Positions 46,849 to 59,222 of a stretch of 60,000 nucleotides of DNA are shown one piece after another (within the stretch, counting starts at the first letter, position 1; each line of letters opens with the position of its first letter). The stretch covers positions 20,360,303-20,420,302 of the forward strand of contig NC_092581.1 of assembly GCF_037975245.1 (NCBI RefSeq), given 5' to 3'. Source of the stretch: Apostichopus japonicus. Lineage: Eukaryota; Echinodermata; Holothuroidea; Aspidochirotida; Stichopodidae. A program made the position numbers and the translations under genes. Below the pieces are notes generated by a model, which was not told where the DNA came from, made no database searches, and was given only the letters and a program-made list of their open reading frames with translations.

Positions 46849-47169
46849 CATCATAATTTGTACATTGTAATCCTATATCTTCACTATGTGTGCAGGATCT
46901 GGTATACCAGTCAGAGAGGTAACAATCCCTCCAGCTGTCCTCCAAACCACTGCAATCTATATCATACAGAATGGGTCCATATCCTTCACCATAGTAAGCA
47001 CTGGGTTTGTACTGCTGAGCTCGACTATAGCCGAGCTGGCGGCAGATCACATGACCGTCTTGCAGGTCAAAATTTTCATCGCAGATTGTTCCCCAGGCGT
47101 AATTGTAATATATCCTGACGGTTCCTTCGCCTGGAGTTTTACCATTAATTAGTTTTACATCTCGAGGCC
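46849..47169 (-). CDS. SRCR-domain exon (type B) of right receptor gene
   Basis: Minus strand, 321 bases, acceptor CACCCATTCCAG, donor ATG/GTGAGT, phase 1 at both ends. It codes a complete SRCR domain with DVKLING, IYYNYAWGTICDE, GHVICRQLGYS, SAYYGEGYGPI, DCSGLEDSWRDC and CTHSEDIGLQC, six cysteines. It is the counterpart of the two exons at 9162 and 10253, sharing their splice sites and flanking intron. YSRAQQY matches the second left copy (YSRALQY) better than the first (YSGALEY), which suggests that the left duplication gave rise to divergence after or around the time of the arm duplication. Confidence 0.92.
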
Positions 47170-48174
47170 CTGGAATGGGTGTAGCAATAAAACATATAGA
47201 GTATAACACACTTGATAACAAAATTAACAACTAATCAGGACATACTGATAAAACATGGTACAAATTGCAGATATACAGTATGTTCTGTATATGAATGGGC
47301 TCGACAGAAAAACGAACCAGAAATACATTTTTTTAAATATCAGTTGCATTTTGAGACATGTCAGAATAACCTTACTTCAGATACTGCCTTACAATGTTTC
47401 CACATTTTGACAGCTCTAGCATCTGCCCTCAAGTAACTTATGACCTTTCACTGCACACAAAAGCACTTCCTTTTCTTAATTTTATTTTTAAGATTGATGA
47501 GGCATCCTGAAACTAAGAATGAGAACCAGCCATGGTAACATCACAAAGGAATGGAAAGTCTCCCCACCCCCCACCCCCCCCCCCCAAAAGAGAAGAAGAA
47601 ACAAACACAAACAAACAGCCATCATGGGAACAGTGCCTAAAATATCACCTGAAGTGACTTTTTACATATTTGCAATCATCACTTTTGTACTCAGAATACA
47701 ACTGAAACTTACTGATTGTATAAAGAAGCAAGAGGATTGAAATTGACTGGAAGCTTTTTAAAACTGGATGATTATAAAAGGACAACAGACAGATGGCTGG
47801 GAATGCAAGCACAACTTGTTAAAAACTTTGCTTTGTTGCTGCAAATTAGTGGTCATTGTATGGAAGTTTGTCAGTGTCATGACAGCCACAAACCATCACA
47901 ATATTCTTTTTGATATATCATATTAATGTAGGTTTTTTCTTCTCATATTTTGACTGAGCTGCAAAACTTTAGTGAAATTCAACTAAGTTCATTACTAACG
48001 ACAGGCTTAATTAGCCACTCACAGATTGAAATATTTCAACAGTTATCAAGGCTGACAAGCTAAACATATCCAAGTAGATTGCTGTTGTAGGTTTACATCT
48101 AGGCGCTAGAACTAATGCAAAGAAGAAGTGTGTGTGTGTACTGATATATCGAGTATGGCATGTGTGGCACTTAT

Positions 48175-48504
48175 CAGCTCCATAACATGCCAATCCAACG
48201 TCTTCGCTGTGTGTGCATCGATTCGTGTCCCAATCTTCAATGCTGCAATCCGTCCAATGCTGCGCATAAGTATATCTATAGCAGTCAATAACTGCCATAA
48301 TAGGCCCAACTCCTTCACCAAAGTAAGCATTAGAATAAACATTGGAAGCTCCAGTGTAGCCAAGTTGGCGGCAAATAACGTCAGCATCTGAATTTTCAAA
48401 ACTGTCATCACAAACTGTTCCCCACTGGCCTTTATAAAAGATCTCTAGCCTCCCCTCTAGTGTAGAGAATCCGTTGACAAGGCGAACATTGGTTACAGGG
48501 TAAG
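48175..48504 (-). CDS. SRCR-domain exon (type A) of right receptor gene, donor site lost
   Basis: Minus strand. The acceptor is TGCTTCATCAG, phase 1. It codes a complete SRCR domain (VRLVNGFSTLEGRLEIFY, QWGTVCDDSF, DVICRQLGYTG, AYFGEGVGPI, CTHSEDVGLAC) with six cysteines, orthologous in position to the exon at 746. At the expected end the left copy has GCTACTG/GTAAGT, but here the sequence is GCTG/ATAAGT: the GT donor is changed to AT, with a three-base deletion next to it. So normal splicing to the SRCR-B exon is not possible at this place. The coding part itself is intact, so the change is recent, an assembly error, or bypassed by skipping of this symmetric exon. Confidence 0.85.
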
Positions 48505-48658
48505 CTGATGAAGCAGCAAATATTGATGACATTTTTTAATATTTCAAATTTGACTAATTTGGTTGTTACATTGAAAATGAATGAAGGAAAATTAAGGTAG
48601 ATTTTACTTTGTAATGCTCATACCGCCCACATGAGATGGAACAATTTAAGTGTAGACC

Positions 48659-49281
48659 CCACAACTTACTGGTCGAGTATTTACCAATGACGAGCTTACC
48701 TGTCTCCTCACAACCTTATCACAACGTTCTACCATGCCTGGAATGTCCTGGTAAGCTTTTAACACAATGAGCCCTCTATGATTGGCACCTCCGGTCATTG
48801 TCCTTCCCTCTCATGAGACCACTACCCTTCCAAAGTGGTCTACGTCGAAACATCCTAACAATGAGTCCTTAATGCATCCTAGTGGAGGATGGGGGTCGCC
48901 CTCCAGAGAGCAGACGTTCCTACCCTTATCCTTACAAGGACCTAAGACCTGATTGAAATTCCCTTAGCCTTAACTCTGTTTAAGCTTGACGCCTTAGTTT
49001 CAGTTAAGTTATAACCTTAGGCTAAAGAGATAGTAAAGTTACACTCACCGATAGACATGGTCGATGACCCTAAGTAGTTAGTCTATCATGTATAGTGTAT
49101 CATGTATATCATATAGTATATAATATACAGTAGTCTATCATGTATAGTGCACAGAGTCATGAGTCTGATCCAACAACCACTCCCAAGTCTGGCTGTGTCC
49201 CCCCCTCCTCGGGGGAGGGAAGCGGGAATGGAGACAGGTAAGCTTGTCACTGGTAAATACCCAAACCAGTAAGTTTTGTGG
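48659..49281. mobile_element. Inverted-repeat DNA element
   Basis: The ends are imperfect inverted repeats of about 50 bases with CCACAACTTACTGG, GTATTTACCA, and AGCTTACCTGTCTCC. The reverse complement of 49221-49281 matches. A second inner end-like copy follows at 49290-49325. A partial relative is at 7480-7680. No coding frame. It marks the outer edge of the right arm. Confidence 0.65.
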
Positions 49282-49529
49282 TATTTACTTCACTCCTCGC
49301 TTACCTGTCTCCTCCCAACCTTAGCTCCGAGTGGAACTGCCCAATGGTGGGAGGCCCCAGGGTTGGGACCTAGTTCCCACCGAACCTCGCATCACCGCAC
49401 TTTCGAATGGCGCCTCAGCCTGTAAAACGTAGGATAAATAACAAAGGAAGTAGTTGATGTCTTCCATGCTGCCGCCTTGATGAAGTCTTCGATCAGGATG
49501 CCAGCAAAGTATGGCAGCAGTGATTGGTA

Positions 49530-49790
49530 TGTATGTATGTATTTAAGATCCTCCTGCAAGCAGGAACTCGTGAAGAAGCCATCATTGGCTTATCTAAGCC
49601 GCAAGCTGAGAGTCTCTTAGATTTATATTTAACGTCCATGATTATGAATTGACCATTTTCACAACACATAACTGGACAACATACATTAATCTTGGAGTGA
49701 CTTGAACTCGGGGCCTTTTGGTTGAAAGGCACCGGCGTTAAACACTTCCCTGTTATCCACTTCCTTGATATCACGGGCTCTTGGTCTGGC
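49530..49790 (-). mobile_element. tRNA-derived SINE, second family
   Basis: On the minus strand: a tRNA-like head with box B GTTCAAGTC (49699-49707), the shared body ATTCATAATCATGGAC..AAGAGACT, and the 3' end CGAGTTCCTGCTTGCAGGAG plus (CATA)n tail. Relatives with shorter 5' ends are at 55880-56075 and 52320-52455. It lies in the intron between the exons at 50.2 and 48.5 kb of the right gene. Confidence 0.6.
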
Positions 49791-49989
49791 ATTTCCAGTC
49801 GCAAAGGGACCAATCGCCCCCTCTATCCAGCAGGACAAGGTATCCTTCGGTGCCACTGAGTAAGGAGCTTGTGGAAGAAAGAAGAGGGATGCTATCGACC
49901 CTCTTAGATGCTTTGTCTTGTGTGGATCTATTTAAGTGCTCTGACTGGGCACCACAAAAGGTTTTTTTCCGCCTCTGAGATAAAGATAT

Positions 49990-50345
<356 letters not shown>

Positions 50346-50418
50346 TTAAACAAATGCAGCTGTTGACATTCTCGTCTAATTCTTGAGAAATAACCCTTTA
50401 AAAATTTGAAGCTCATCT

Positions 50419-50560
50419 GTGAAAGTGGCTGGACTACTAAGACTAACACACAGACCATCAATGAAACTGGCTGGACTACTAAGACTTACACACAGACCAT
50501 CAGTGAAAGTGGCTGAACTACTAAGTCTAACACACAGACCATCAATGAAAGTGGCTGGTC
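50419..50560 (+). repeat. 42-base tandem repeat
   Basis: Three and a third units of GTGGCTGGACTACTAAGACT..ACACACAGACCATCA at 50421, 50463, 50505 and 50547. 42 is a multiple of three, so the frame over it is an artefact. Confidence 0.93.
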
Positions 50561-50814
50561 ATCATTATAAGTCAGTACATTTTGAAGAAAAACATACAAC
50601 ACTGTCAATTGTGTTTCTGTGACATCACTCATGATGTTTGCATAATACACTGAAAATATAAAATAAAATAAACAACCTCTTCAAATTCATATCAATTTTC
50701 ACCTGGACTATGCTCTCACCTCTGAATATAATATTTGATGAGTTCACCTGTAAGATAGTAATGTACCTTTCTTGGAATGTGTTAATCATTAAGCATAAAT
50801 CAATCAATCTTTCT

Positions 50815-51117
50815 TTATTTTTTTATTTATTTATCTGTCTGTCAGTCTGTCAGCCAGTCAGTCAGTCTATCTATCTATTTGTCTGTCAGCCAGCCAGTTA
50901 GTCAGTCAACCAGTCTGTCTGTCTGATTGTCAGACAGTCAGTCAGTCTGTCTGTCTGTTTGCCAGTCTGTCAGCCAGTCTATACATTTGTCTGTCAGCCA
51001 GTCTATCTATATCTGTCAGCCAGCCAGTCAGTCAGTCTATCTGTCTGTCTGTCAGCCGGTCAGTCTGTCTGTCAGCCAGTCAGTCAGTCAGTCAGTCTGT
51101 CCATCTGTCTCTCTTTC
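50815..51117 (+). repeat. (GTCT/CAGT)n minisatellite
   Basis: Long mixed tetranucleotide array of GTCT, CAGT and GCCA steps. Frames at 50710-50901 and 50927-51196 lie in it. Confidence 0.95.
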
Positions 51118-51187
51118 TATCCATTATGTTAAAACGAAAAACTGTAGAGTTGAAGAATGCAATGCTGCAGCTATGCTGAATCATTAT

Positions 51188-51487
51188 CACCAATAGAAAT
51201 CTGTATACAGTACATGTAGAAAAGTGCTCAGTGTCTTTTGTGTGAAACTGCACACTGTAGATGTCAATTGATATATTCACTGCCATATTACAATCATTTT
51301 TGTTTTTTCGGTGCTGAAAGCTTCACTCGGCTGAGTCAATATCACCAATAGAGGTATGTATATATACAGTACATGTAGAAAAGTGCTCAGTGTCTTTTAT
51401 GTGAAACTGCACACTGTAGATGCCAATATATTCACTGACAACTACCATATTGCAATCATTTTGTATTTTTCTGTGCAGAAAGCTTAC
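51188..51487 (+). repeat. 155-base tandem duplication
   Basis: CACCAATAGA..TACAGTACATGTAGAAAAG..CAGTGTCTTTTGTGTG at 51188 is repeated at 51343. Both copies end in TGCTGAAAGCTT or TGCAGAAAGCTT. Confidence 0.85.
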
Positions 51488-52319
51488 CTTCTGTAAACAC
51501 ATTATAAAAGGGTAATTCTTTTTCACAGGAATAAACCTTGTGGTAAAGAATCAGCAAAATTAAAGACAATTTTTGAAACAAGTGAACAGTCCTGAGACGT
51601 TGCAGCCATGCTGTGTAAAAAAAAATATTCAACATGAAGAGCACGGTCTACACTGAGTCATGCGTTGCCACAAATTTCAAAATAAATGCACACTAACAAC
51701 TGTGCATAGATACATGCTCTTGCACGTGACATGCCAAGCTCCAATTAAACAGAGCAGAACGAGAGTTACGTAACATGCTCAAATTCTATTCATAACGACT
51801 TTATTAATCTGTGCCGAGTATGTATGTCAATAAACACAGTTAACAATATTGAAATCATCCTTGATTCGCACTGCCTAGTTACTGTTGTCAAGTATTCTTG
51901 GGTGTACAGTGTTACACTATGGAGACCAGTTTCTGTTTACAAAACATTATATCCTGATGGAGTGTCTCCTGACCTATTAATAAGTTAGGATAGTTTAATT
52001 TTCTCATTCTCTACCAATGGGTTAATTCATGTGGAAAAGAATGACTGTACTGTAGGTATACCTCATCATAATGATGTGATCATAGGGAACAGTCAACACT
52101 GTGAAGAATGATTGAGGCAGCCATGATTGGCATCCTTTTGTGTGTCTTTATTTATAATGGAATGCATGATTATTACGACCTTTAAAGCTTAATGTGCTGG
52201 TTTTTCGCGTAACATGGTACGGTATTCATCTTTGGAATACGACAGTAATCAAGTAAAATTCCCGTCAGCCTTTATCCGCTACATTAGTTTTCCTGGCATA
52301 GTTTTCCTACATTAGTTTT

Positions 52320-52455
52320 CCTGACATAATCATGGACATTAAATATGAATGTAAGAGACTGACTTCGGTCAGTTTGTGGCTTTGATAAGCCAATGAGGCC
52401 TCTTCGCGAGTTCCTGCTTTCAGGAGGATCTAAAATGCATGCATACATACATACA
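52320..52455 (+). mobile_element. 5'-truncated SINE copy (second family)
   Basis: Body and 3' end only: AATCATGGACATTAAATATG, GACTGACTTCGGTCAG, GCGAGTTCCTGCTTTCAGG, then (CATA)n. Relative of the copy at 49530-49790. Confidence 0.65.
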
Positions 52456-52589
52456 TAAATTGCAAATGAAGGTTCGTTCCAGTAGCAGTGTTCTGTTTGT
52501 CTGTCCTAATGTGCAGTTGTAGAAGCTCCACAGTGTACAGGTATAATTACAACCACATCCACTCATGCATACATGACCGTCCCACTTAC

Positions 52590-52693
52590 CTTGACCGAGA
52601 GCACAGCTTAAAATGTGACTCAGCAATATCACTTTCAAGAATATGATTATCTTCATGACTCCCTTAAATTCCATTAGTATAGTAACTCACCGA
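52590..52693 (-). CDS. Signal-peptide exon of right receptor gene
   Basis: Minus strand. A pyrimidine-rich acceptor (CTTCTTCTTCCTTTTCAG) ends at 52694, so 52693-52675 is 5' UTR and the coding part starts at the ATG at 52674 (MEFKGVMKIIIFLKV) or the second Met at 52656. The residues IIIFLKVILLSHILSCALGQ form a typical signal peptide. The donor CAAG/GTAAGT at 52590 is strong and phase 1, which matches the SRCR exons downstream. The codon across the junction would give GQ-G-NGDLRL with the exon at 50281, or G-AYPV with the exon at 48504 if the damaged exon is skipped. Reading past the donor, to 52420, is not coding. Confidence 0.72.
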
Positions 52694-55019
52694 CTGAAAA
52701 GGAAGAAGAAGCACAAAAAATAAAAACTAACTGGCTGAGTGGCTGGCTGAGTGATGCCTCACCAATTTTTTGTATGAGAAAGCATTCCTTGCCCTACAAG
52801 TAACATGAACATCTGTAAAGCTGAGCTTTCTGATACTTATAATTTTCTCTAAACTTTTACCTACTGTACATGTTGACTTCTCATGACCTTAGAACTTAGG
52901 AATAGGGCTCTTATATTCAAAAAGGTGGTTCTACATTTCAAATACTGTATGAATTTCATCCAACATGGACAAAATAATGCACAATCGCATAAATTCCTCT
53001 TGCCTCAAAATCAATGGCAGCCCATTTTGGCTATACATTATGACAATCAAACCAAAATGGAATTTACTTTTATTTGATCGACCCTACTGCACAGTACATT
53101 AGCTGCTTGTTTAACACAGCATTGACTGATGCACAACACTATGTTATACATATTATGCAGCTTCTGTCATTAAAGGCATCAATTGAAGATCCCACCCCCC
53201 CCCCAAATAAAAAATTGCGTGCCGCCCTCTGAAAAAGTTAACCTTCTGTTGCTTGCAAGTGAAGTTTTTTTTTAATGCTACAAAATGCAGACAGTAATGA
53301 AACGTGATACCCTTTTATCTTTTATCTGGACCTGAGATGTCCATCGCTGCTAATACACTGTGTTGTGGGTATTGACCATAGCTGCATGTATTGACTGTAC
53401 ACTAGGTTCTAATACCGACAGTAGCAAGCTGTGTGTGTACTTTTTGGAATCGATGGTGGTGTCTAACACTTCTGTTACACCTCATTCGAAACTAGGTCAG
53501 TCTTCACTCCCTTTTAAAAGTGAACACTCCCAATGAGACAGTGCTCTGTGTGTACTAGTATACATTTGCTTACTTGGTATGAAATGGCACCAAATGCATA
53601 ACAATAGATTGTGGGCGTATGTATTGACTCAAATTACATATAATGAAATTCCTTTAGGTGCTGAATCATCTGAGGCATGACAGTGCAATACAATACCTAT
53701 AGCTTCCTGCCAAATTGCTTGTCTATAGTAGTATGTATATATATATATACTGTAGTCATATTTTATTTTATTTTAAATATCATGGTAATGCAGACTTGCT
53801 AATGGTAAATTGATAATTGAGCTGCATTAAAGTGCTTTAAAAATATACCTAATTAGCACATGTTCTCAATTTCAAAAAAGTTTGATGAAATATTGACTAC
53901 AGAAGACAGGAGACTGAAGCCAATGTAGATATATCTTTGCGGTCATTTTGCTAATACAGAGCTAAAAGAGATTGCATAGATCCCCCCCCCCCCCCACAAC
54001 TTTTTGCAAGAAATATGATTGCTCAAGTATGGGTACATACATAGTCAATCTTGCACAGCTTTCCCACAATGCCATTGGAATCTGAGTTGCCAAATGTCAG
54101 CAAGTACTGTACAGTAGGAACAGGAAGTCAGAGGTCAATGTGATTCCTTGCCTTCAAAGGTCTACACACATTCACCAGATAGGCAACTGATTCAAATGGC
54201 TACAGGGTACAAAGTACAGAACCAAAACATTCCAAGAGTTTCAGTTACATCATCAAATTTGCTCAAGATTCCTCATAACTATCTGACTATTTGTAAAGCA
54301 AGTGAGTTAAATTTGTCCGAGAATTAAGTGAGAACCAGAAAAGATCAGAGTTGTACATCTCATTTATTCACTCACTTGTGGGCAGCAACGAATTATTTCA
54401 GTGATACTAAAGGAATTTGCAGTATAGAATTTTTATTCCAAAATGTTTCATTATCCAGAAAGAGTGTAGTCTTCCTATCTAGAGATGAAAAAGAAACACA
54501 CAGTTGTTCGACATATGAGCCAATGGACATTTTCTTTGACCAATTTCAAGCTATTTTTATTAATGAATTGAGAGTTAAATGCCATTGTTATAGACTGTGA
54601 AATATTTTCACAACATGCTGCCAAAGTCATCTGGTATAAATCACTGAGAATATGGCCAATTGTGAGACTGTGTGAGATGTAACCGGTCGACCCTTTGAGC
54701 CAATTTTTGACCAGTTGAGATAACTTGCTCTGAGCCCTTGAAGCTCAGAGCTGTGAAAACTGGTAAGGACCACTTGAGTGTGTTGACAGCATTAAACATA
54801 AGATTATCAACTAATATTTCATTTCCCAAATAACTGTATTTATATTGTTTAACATCACTTGAGATCTACAGTTTGTTGATTTCATTCACCAAACTAAACT
54901 GACCTGGACAAAACTATGTTCACCAAAAGACAATTATAGCATTGAAAGAACTCACAGATTAATTGTAGCTTTCATTTGGAGCTAGTGTAACATGTTGACA
55001 AGGATTACATACTTTTACA

Positions 55020-55260
55020 CATGTTGACCCCATTTGACCTTTGACTTCTACCAATTTCGATAGGGTTCTTGCATTCACCATACTGGATCTACCTACTAAG
55101 TATGAAATTCCCCAATAAGTGCTTTTTTAGTTATCATGCATGTTTACAAAGTATTCGGATTTTGACCTCTGCTGACCACGAATGACCTTTAAACTTCACA
55201 GAAATGGAAATGGTTCTTATACTCAATTAGATGGATCCACATACCTGGTATGAAGTTAAT
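55020..55260 (-). repeat. Dispersed AGGTCAAAGGTCA-type repeat
   Basis: Two diverged units on the minus strand (plus-strand text TTTGACCTTTGACTTC and GACCACGAATGACCTTTAA), the family of 10780-11230. Confidence 0.65.
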
Positions 55261-55879
55261 TCCACCATGAACTTATGTTAAGAACTGGAGTTATGTTGTC
55301 TACAAGGAAGAGTCATATACACATACATGTGCACATGCACACACTATCACCATTGCATAGCAGACTATAATGTTTTCTTTTGAATGGAGAACTCAACAGG
55401 AAGCAGTGGAAAATACTAAGTTTCAACTTAAGTTTTACACTGAACTAGAATACATGAATATATAAGAACATCATGCAGTCAGTACAAGTACTACTGTATG
55501 GTATCATCTCAAATAAAAAGATTTCTGCCATACCAAAAGAGCTGTCAACAATGTATTTTGTTATGTAGAATATGAAGTTATTTAGAATGTCAATAATACA
55601 TTTAACCAATCATGGCCTTTCCAGGTTAATGGCTTGTTCACCTCTGAAGTCATCCGGAGAAATACTTTACTGTAAGTCAGTTGCAAAAAACAGGAGAAGT
55701 GATTCAATGTACCATGTTCTCAAGAATGACATATAAATGATACAAATGTTTGGACATTTTCATTATGTTTTTTTTAGTCTCACATGGACCTTTGTCAGAT
55801 TAGATGCAACTGTAACTCTATTTTCAAAATAAAGTGCCTAACCCCATCCCTTAAAAAGTTATGGCCCAGTAAATCATAT

Positions 55880-56075
55880 TCTTGTCAGTCCAAGTTACTC
55901 CAGGATTAATGTATGTCGTTTAGTTACAGAGATGTTCACAATTGACAATTCATAATCATGGACATTAAGTAATCTGAATCTAAGAGACTGACTTCGGTCA
56001 GCTTGCGACTTCGATAGGCCAATGATGGCTTCTTCGCGAGTTCCTGCTTGCAGGAGGATCTAAAATACATATTTA
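55880..56075 (+). mobile_element. SINE copy (second family), head truncated
   Basis: Starts in the box-B region (GTCCAAGTTACTCCAGGATT), then AATCATGGACATTAAGTAAT, GACTGACTTCGGTCAGC, and the end GCGAGTTCCTGCTTGCAGG, AGGATCTAAAATAC. It has the fullest body of the three copies after that at 49.5 kb. Confidence 0.65.
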
Positions 56076-58909
56076 CATTATCACAGAATTGATCCAGTAT
56101 GGCATCGCAAACTGCTATGCATAATGGTCAAATTGTTACATAAGTTCAAAGATTCATAGTACTAGTGTTTGAAAATAGTATTTTAATGTTAGGCCTATAG
56201 CTAATTGATCTTTATTACACAATTTATAACCCATGCCTCGGTTATATATGTGAATATAATGTCAGTACTTGTGAAATCATTGCATCTTGCAACAAAGCCA
56301 TGCTAAGTACTACTGAAGTTTGGGTTAGGAAAGCTATTCCTGGCCTAAGGAGAGTCAAGAAAATCTTTTAGTATACCAGTTGTTTATATAATGTTTATAG
56401 CAACTCTTCTGAGACCTCATGCAATGAAATAAATCAAAACCTTGTTGATTGAGTGATCTTTGGAGTTTGGAGACCGTCTGCTATGGTCGATAGATGTTGT
56501 AATGATTCATTGCAATTCAGTAATGATCAGTCCTACTTCAATATATTGATTAAAGCGTACATGAAGATGTACATGGTACTGTCTGTTGGTACGGTGCAGC
56601 AAGGGACTGTATAACCCAGCATAACTCAGGCCTAGCTTAGGCTACCGGTAATGCACTGAATACAGTTTGTATGTTTTGGTAAAGTTCGACAAGCCTAGCC
56701 TGGCCTACCATTAGTAATATATCTAGGCCTAGTTCATACTGGTTTGTGGTTTTGTGAACTTATCCTGTGTGTGAAATTCCAGATACTGGACATGAATCAA
56801 AGTGTCCAAAATGTCAAAGTGATCCTAGCATAGGCCTTAGTCTGACTTACTATACACCTAGGTCTAGCCAAGACTGGCAAGAGGCTATGTTAGGCTTCAC
56901 GCTCACAAAAATTTATATAAGTCACTTCCAGCTTGTCCCTTGCAACAAATTGAAGACCAACAACTCACACAATGACAATGACAACGCAGTACCTAATTAA
57001 CTTAAATATATAATAAAAGCTTTATAATTTAAGCACGTACGTAATTGATGCACCTTTAAATATTACTAGCAACTATACAACAGTCAACCTAAACGTTTCC
57101 AGCGGATCAGAGTCACATATTTTTTAAGCTTAAATTCATTTCAGGTATGAACTGATCAATTTTTTTTTTAAAGCTTTGAACACCTCCCCCCCCCCCCCCT
57201 AGTTTTGCAAGTATTTTGGTATTTGGAAGTCTTACTCCCTGAAAATAACCAAAATTACCTCAATATGAATTATGATACCACTAGCTCTCTGGGACCTGAC
57301 CTGTCTGAGCTTAGAGGCTCAGAGCATATATACAGTAGCAAACAGCATCTAGAGTCAATGGATGTATACCTATTTAGTTAGCTTATCGATGTGTAAAGTT
57401 TGGAGTAAAAAAGAACTTGACACGGCAGACATTGTGTGGCCAAATTCTGCTTCATTGCACCATGCATACAGTTGATTGATTTGGATTTTTCCTTCATAGA
57501 TCTTGTTGATCAAATCCTTAAGTACGTCATTATGAGGTACATGCCTCTCCTAAAAGCATATTAAGAAGCCTACGATTCAACACAGCAGAGGCCTTGTTGT
57601 AAGCCTAGGCTACCTTCCAAGCAAATGATGATGAGATTAAAGTGTTTGCGGTAAATCATGTAAGCATCCTTTTTGAGGTAGGCTAATGAAGAGATAAATT
57701 ATATTTCATGACAACTAAAAGTTTTAGTATGTAGTCACCTTGCATCACCAAAGGCATCTGAGAATTGCAATATGAAGACTAATTTACAAAATATAACAAT
57801 ATATTACAGAAACAGAGACTACTTTGTAATGTAAGTAGACAACAATGTACCGTGGAAGACTGCTAAATATGCTGCATCACACATTTATAGGCATATATAC
57901 TATATAGGCCTACATTAATATCCAATAAACACATGAACATTGTAAAAAAAATAGGAACAGCATGCCAATCATTAATAAATCGACATTTTCTTTAAAGCCT
58001 ATAGGCTTAACCATTTTCTTGGATCAAGTGCATCCAGTGTTTCTCTATTTGAAACTGTAAAATATTTTTACGCTAAGATCAGAATTCCGTCGAAACCTCG
58101 TTATAACGTAGGCACCCTTTGCGCGAGTCGATGTTTTGGGTGTAACCAGACGGCGCGATCAACCTTGCAAAGCGTATTGTTGTCAGCAGGTGCGATATTG
58201 CTTCTGTGTATAATTGCTGTGCTTAGGCTACGTAACGATAAACTACGTGTTAGGCTATGTAAATTAGCCTGGATTATGGTTTCCGTGAACGTACCTTGCA
58301 AAGAATCAAATGAAAGTTGTCCAATAACTTTACCAATTGATATGAACTGTACAGTCGTGTACAAATACTATTATTAACAGATATTCAACACTTTCATATC
58401 TGCTGTGTAGTTTTAAATAGCAGTTAACGTACTACTCATGACACAGCGGAAACCAGCAACGTTCATTCTTGGCAAGTTGGAATACGGCCACACGAAGAGG
58501 GGAATTCCCGCAGAAAGGTAGACTTTGCAATTATAGGTATTACTATGTGCCCAATAAAATCCTAGGAATGCGGAGTTGTACACTACTCTCCCCTATCAAC
58601 CTCACACAATAACTCAAACAGTTACTGTTACGACCGTGCGTTTAGTCATATAGTGAGAGGGTGGGGCACAGTGGATCATGGCAAAGATATCATGGGGCAC
58701 AGTGAATCACTTCAAATAACTTAAAACAAATAGAATACGAATTATGTATATTGCCATCTAGTTTACCTTCACATCAACGCCAATAACCCACAGAAAAATT
58801 ACCAGAGTAGTTGCACTGCAGTACCAGAAAATTGGGAAGCATTTATTGTTTTTCATTGTCTAGTGTAAAGTGTTGCTGCTCATCATCATCCAAGCGGAAG
58901 CTGGTCACT

Positions 58910-58995
58910 TCGCCCAACAACCTTTCGATCGCCCAACTGCCATTTCGACCAACCTTACCATTTCGCCCAACCTCGTTGGTCATTTCGCCCGAAAT
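58910..58995. repeat. CATTTCGCCCAAC minisatellite
   Basis: Four to five degenerate units of CATTTCG(C/A)CCAAC in 85 bases. Frames on both strands here are short and without other support. Confidence 0.7.
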
Positions 58996-59115
58996 AGGGG
59001 CCGTTTTAGTTATACTATCATTTAATGGAGTATTTTGGTAACAAACTTTAGACCATGTGTTAGGCCAGGGGCTAGACCATTTTAACAATTTGATGGCAAT
59101 GAATGTGCAAAACCA

Positions 59116-59222
59116 TCACCCGATTCCCGTTGTCGTCACGATAACTATCGTGGTCCTTGGTAATGGTGAATGGCTTGTAATAGTCCACGATAGTTATCGT
59201 GACGACAACGAGAATCGGGTGA
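59116..59222. repeat. 38-base inverted repeat (hairpin), probable MITE core
   Basis: 59116-59153 and 59185-59222 are complementary with one mismatch, around a 31-base loop; each arm contains the inner palindrome CACGATAACTATCGTG. Copies of GGGGCACAGTGGATCA are nearby at 58664 and 59249. Confidence 0.85.

Larger units (their letters stand above)
38841..48654 (-). repeat. Right arm of the large inverted segmental duplication
   Basis: Read on the minus strand, it repeats the left arm in order: flank, SRCR-A exon, SRCR-B exon, tail exon, 3' UTR, downstream sequence to AATACAGGTGT (38841). It is shorter than the left arm: only one SRCR-B unit, no 94-base satellite, no 14672-17751 transposon. It has its own hAT insertion (43502-46375). 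Confidence 0.8.

Noticed and set aside
50419-51196. Frames with KVAGLLRLTHRPS or SVCLSVCQSV repeats
   Set aside because: Products of a 42-base tandem repeat and a GTCT/CAGT minisatellite.
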